From the NCBI GenBank assembly GCA_029204225.1, contig CM055092.1:61433279-61497278 (forward strand): DNA of 64,000 bases, in the 5' to 3' direction. This DNA comes from Diphasiastrum complanatum. Lineage: Eukaryota > Streptophyta > Lycopodiopsida > Lycopodiales > Lycopodiaceae. The notes under the pieces were generated by a model. The model saw nothing but the letters and a program-made list of their open reading frames with translations. It did not search any database and was not told the DNA's origin. Positions within the stretch are counted from its first letter, which is position 1; every line of letters starts with the position of its first letter. Positions 57,907 to 64,000 of the stretch are shown here, in pieces. A program made the translations under genes and the position numbers.

Positions 57907-57924
57907 TGGCGTCGTTGCCGGGGA
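57907..57924 (+). promoter_or_regulatory. Primer binding site for tRNA-Asp (Ty3-gypsy type)
   Basis: tggcgtcgttgccgggga differs by one base from TGGCGCCGTTGCCGGGGA, the site complementary to tRNA-Asp used by plant Athila/Tat-type Ty3 elements. The LTR would end at about 57906 (cgctaca plus T-run). No gypsy coding follows: by 58102 a copia RT remnant lies on the other strand. Confidence 0.82.
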
Positions 57925-58101
57925 ATAGATTAACATTTTCTTGCTTTTTAGCTTGCATGCATTTATCTTGTGATTTTTGCTTGTGGAATGGATGTGTGGG
58001 GGGTAGTTTAGTGTGGAGTAGAGGTTAGATTTGTTGTTTTTTCATGATTTGCTGCTTGTATAATCTGTGGAGAGAGATTTAGAGGTGAGAAACATCAGAT
58101 C

Positions 58102-58437
58102 TCAACACTCTATCCCTTTACAATTCATTAGATTGTATCTGTTAAGAACATTGTGAAGATACCTTTGTTGAGTGATGTAAATCAGTCGTCTCGCTCTGTC
58201 TCTGTGGATTTGAATGCCCAAACAGAAGTGAGTTTCATCCAGATCAGTCATGTCGAATTCTGAAAACAACATCTGCTTAGAATCCTTGACCAAATTGGTA
58301 TTGTTGCTGAAGAGCAACGTATTATCCACGTATAAGATGATGATAATAACCAGTATTAAGCAATTATTTACAGGGATTACCAAAATCCTAACTGTGAAAT
58401 ACATTTCTAGATCACACTTACTACCTCTGATGTCCAC
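58102..58437 (-). pseudogene. Copia reverse transcriptase remnant
   Basis: The coding strand contains MDIRGSKCDLEMYF, ILYVDNTLLFSNN, EFDMTDLDETHFCLGIQIHRD and YLHNVLNRYNLMNCKGIEC, the second half of a copia RT palm. The catalytic YVDD reads YVDN, so the second Asp is lost. No RNase H or integrase is attached. Confidence 0.88.
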
Positions 58438-60884
<2,447 letters not shown>

Positions 60885-61026
60885 TATTTTGTCCTACTGC
60901 TGTTATTGTTCTATTGCGCATTTGGATTAATCCTTCGTTTGAACTATTTTGCTGCTAATTGTGGCGCTTCCGATCCACGCACCTAGCTTGCTCCCAACTT
61001 CTGGTCATACCCATTGATTTCCGACG
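60885..61026 (+). repeat. End of a copia family B LTR
   Basis: ttctattgcgcatttg...ttttgctgctaattgtggcg resembles the coding strand of the LTR end at 11985-12130, followed by a tggtatca primer-site remnant at 61027-61034. Confidence 0.65.
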
Positions 61027-61034
61027 TGGTATCA
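61027..61034 (+). promoter_or_regulatory. Partial tRNA-Met primer site
   Basis: tggtatca after the LTR end. The following bases (tcagtaat) no longer match the tRNA. Confidence 0.5.
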
Positions 61035-61154
61035 TCAGTAATCTGCTCCACATTGCAGATTACTAGTCTTGTTTCTATCAAGGTAACGTTCTAGCAAGTG
61101 CGCAACCAACAGTATTATGAAATCGTTGTTACTGCCAATAATCTCGGTCACTTA

Positions 61155-61430
61155 GAATGGATCTGTCTTCTCTAATCGAGAGACTCGATGGAGGGAACTA
61201 TCATCTCTGGAAGTTCAAAATGAAGGTCATGCTATTAGCCAAGGAACTGTGTGACGTTGTTGACAGCACATAAGTCAAGCTAGAATGTGATGCAACCATT
61301 ATCACCAAATGGAGACTGAGAGATGGCAAGGCATTTGCCATGATTGCTCTCAACATCAAGGATACACAGATAACTCACGTACGAAATGTTCAGACAACCA
61401 AAAAAAGCTTGGGACATCCTAGCAAACCTA
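61155..61430 (+). pseudogene. Copia family B gag N-terminal remnant
   Basis: Reads DLSSLIERLDGGNYHLWKFKMK, LLAKELCDVVDST, then a stop and LRDGKAFAMIALNIKDTQITHV. It matches the gag at 11400-11845 (SLIDKLDGDNYHL...LAKELWDIVDGT...LRDGKAFAMITLNIKDAQISH). The frame is lost after about 61400. Confidence 0.85.
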
Positions 61431-62924
61431 TAATGTAGTTAGTAATTGTCCCACTAGTCTTGATGCGATGGACGATGCAATCGATGTGACCAGCTATCTA
61501 GACTTCTGAGGGGCGACAACAGTAATCATAGCTCTGACAATGGCTATTGAGGTGTCACCTTTGGTAGTGACCAAGAGGAGGCATTGTGTCTCATGAGATG
61601 TTTAGATCCTTCTATTCACTAGTACATTTATGAGTAGTCGATGTGTGATGATGACACAACGACTAATTCGCCAATGCCTACTGGCAACATGGCCATATGA
61701 GATTCATGATGATGGATATTTGAAAATGGACAATAATAATGGATATTTGGTTATAAAATGAGCTTGTGAGTTGACCTAATTATCTATTAGTGATCTTCTC
61801 AAAGATTGTTGGTGCGTTAAGCTGGCTAACAAGAAGTATTGAATTATAGAGACATTGCACAAGGAATACACTTGTGACTTGCCATTTAATAATGATGTTG
61901 TCAAAACTTGGCGAGCACATGGTCACAAGCTTCATCAACAATTTTGAAGGCTAAACAGACCAACCAAGCAAAGATCATATAGCAAAATACTTGGACCTCC
62001 CATAAATATGACAAACATAAGAAATCTACAAGAGTAAGACTGAGAATGAAAGATATCAATCATCTTGGCTTTGGGGAAAAACAACGTTTTGTAGACTACT
62101 TTGTGAGTAGTTTTAAACCCTAAATTTCATTGTATAATTGTCAACTAAGTTCTATTCATAGCTTAATTGCTAACAAGTTTCTTTGTTATATCGATAGACT
62201 ACGATCTATGGCAAAGAGCCAACTAAAGAGGAATATAAGCTTTGCTATGATCGTAATTTGAAAACAAGCATAGGAAATTGGAAAGCGGAGACATCTTTCC
62301 AATAGATCAGGTAAATCCTAATTTATTCTTATTACAAATTATGACAATTACTTAAAACTAGTCTTTATTTAAAATATAATTGCATTGCAGTAAAATGGAA
62401 CAAAGTACCTATGATTGTGTGCACATATCAATCAAGAGCAAGAGGAACAGATTGCTAAAGAACTTGCACATGAGGAAGGATTGGCGTTACTCTCTGATGA
62501 GAGCTGAAATTACACAATGGAATGTAAATACAGTTTTGTAAATAGAAATAAATTCGCGGAATAGGAACCAAAATTACAATCATTAGATGTAGTGACAAAT
62601 AACTAGGGAGCAATTTTGATCAATGCTCATCTCAAAAATAGACTTACAACAATCCACTCTCTAGAATGAGAAGATGTTATGTATTCTCCAAATTGAAATG
62701 AAAAATAGATGGGGCCTCATGAGTGCAAATGAGCACCCATCGGCCCCCATTTTAAAAAATTACAAAATGAACGTTGTCTACCGACGATAAACCATAAAAC
62801 CTAAAAATTCTTTTGTGACATTTTCATAAATGTCACTAGTAAGCGACGCCCATATGACGCTATATTTTCTATCAAAAATTGCACGAGATGGTTTGCAACG
62901 TTTAAGCGACATTCTTAAATCTAT
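61431..62924. other. Unassigned stretch
   Basis: No gene or repeat recognised with support. Confidence 0.4.
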
Positions 62925-63479
62925 CAGATACTAGTCATCAAAAAACAAGATCTAGTTTAGTAGCTTGATAGAAAACAAGTAGAGACAATCAGAGCATTGA
63001 TCATAAACTATAATCCGAGTTTCCATGTGTGAAAATTAGGCTGTAGTACAGCCTGTAGATAGAGTTTGAAGTGTGCCAAAGCTGGGTTTCATTGGGATCA
63101 ATCACAATCACAATGCATAGAGAGAAAATCCGAGTTTCTCCTGGAGGCTCCAAAATGTTTCTATCTCCTCACTATGGAGAATGGAAATACATAGTAAACG
63201 ATGCTTCCTTTGCAAAGTTAGGTGAAAATCCAGCATGTAATAAGGAAGTAGACTTGGCTTTTGATCCAAGAGTCATGCTTGGTAGGTGCATGGTAGGTAC
63301 AAATTTCATCATAAATCAAGGTCTAGATCCTAAAAAGTAGGAATCACTACCAAATGGACACAACCGCTCCTCTTGACTCGTGGTAACCTACTTTGGCCAT
63401 TCAAGTGACTAACAAAAAATATTGACAAAATATACAATATTCTACATGGCTAGATTTGCCAATGTAGCAACTTTTCACA
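62925..63479 (-). repeat. Diverged LTR related to 44419-45070
   Basis: On the minus strand it starts TGTGAAAAGTTGC and follows the 44.4 kb LTR through blocks such as attctacatggctag, cttccttattacatgctgg and ctccatagtgag. No polypurine tract adjoins its start, so it is a 5' or solo LTR. The left edge is approximate. The 89-codon plus frame inside it is not a gene. Confidence 0.72.
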
Positions 63480-63592
63480 TGGACAATCTAACAGCTTCAC
63501 TTACAAAATTTACAAGATTATTGGTTTGCTCCTTATTGTAACCAAAGGTCAGGGACATGGACTGGATCTTGAATGATCTGAAATCCTTCACA

Positions 63593-63605
63593 TGGTATCA
63601 GAGCT
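63593..63605 (+). promoter_or_regulatory. Primer binding site for initiator tRNA-Met
   Basis: tggtatcagagct after ccttcaca, in plus orientation. It implies that another copia element starts here and runs past the window end; 63606-64000 would be its leader. Its LTR would lie in or before 63480-63592. Confidence 0.72.
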
Positions 63606-64000
63606 ATTGTGTTTCAGGTTATGAAAGGATCGGCCATCTTTAGCAAGGATTTGGAGGAGTTACCAATGCTAGAGCATTCTAGATTGATCTCTACTCAAAA
63701 ATCAACTTTTTTGCATGTGTAAAATTGATCTCTTGTAGGTCAAAAACTCAATTTAGGGTTATATACTTGATCAATTCCGATTTCACACTTGGTTTACTGA
63801 AATTAGATGATTTTTGGTGCATTAGGAAGGTCTCATTGGAATCTACAAGAAGATATATCAAGTTTTTTGAAATTGCATGTAGAAACGCTTACTCTTTTTT
63901 TTTTTTCAATATTTTTGTCACATGCACAAGCAATTAAAAAATAACACTATATTACACAATTGAACCATTATCATAAGCAAATTCTTCTAATCTACCTCAA

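Noticed and set aside
63071-63340. 89-codon plus-strand frame
   Set aside because: It lies inside a diverged LTR in the antisense direction, and the matching LTR at 44.4 kb does not keep the frame.

Overview
This window looks like nuclear DNA of a land plant with a large, repeat-rich genome. The evidence is many Ty1-copia retrotransposon fragments primed by initiator tRNA-Met, one Ty3-type primer site for tRNA-Asp, very long (CT)n/(GA)n arrays, and two glycosyltransferase genes of the plant GT47 exostosin family (xyloglucan galactosyltransferase-like). The divergence of those enzymes and the style of the repeats would fit a fern or other seed-free plant, but the sequence does not prove this. 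No bacterial operons, CRISPR arrays, rRNA or clear tRNA genes were seen.

Layout. 0.3-5.6 kb: a nearly complete minus-strand copia element with both LTRs, primer site, polypurine tract and target duplication, but no integrase. 5.6-13 kb: further copia debris, including one LTR that has a primer site on one side and a polypurine tract plus RNase H on the other, a 0.7 kb repeat with a tRNA-like (SINE-type) end, and a gag-protease-integrase remnant whose protease active site is lost. 13-17 kb: unassigned DNA and CT arrays. 17.5-19.2 kb: the first exostosin gene (minus). 20-27 kb: a duplicated repeat block, a gag-less copia fragment, an alternating CA/CG tract and two CT arrays that bracket an RNase H remnant. 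27.6-36 kb: second copies of three repeats already seen at 5.6-12.8 kb, in the same order and orientation, plus a GC-rich probable LTR.

36.2-45.1 kb is a mosaic: a Ty3-like gag joined to plus-strand copia protease-integrase-RT, then a minus-strand copia polymerase, then a plus-strand copia gag-protease with a 3' LTR but no integrase or RT. 45-50.3 kb is AT-rich, with a gag remnant and an inverted pair of related sequences of unknown origin. 50.97-52.63 kb holds the second exostosin gene (plus). 53-64 kb is mostly microsatellites, LTR pieces, a Ty3 primer site and small copia remnants.

Only the two exostosin-family genes look like intact cellular genes. They are close paralogues in divergent orientation about 32 kb apart, and they also share their 5' and 3' flanks. 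They would act as type II Golgi enzymes adding a sugar to a hemicellulose such as xyloglucan. Almost everything else is transposon-derived and broken. No undescribed system is demonstrated. The most notable things are the repeated loss of different pol/gag modules within one copia lineage, the mosaic junctions, the SINE-like repeat, and the unknown paired sequence near 48.4 and 50.1 kb.
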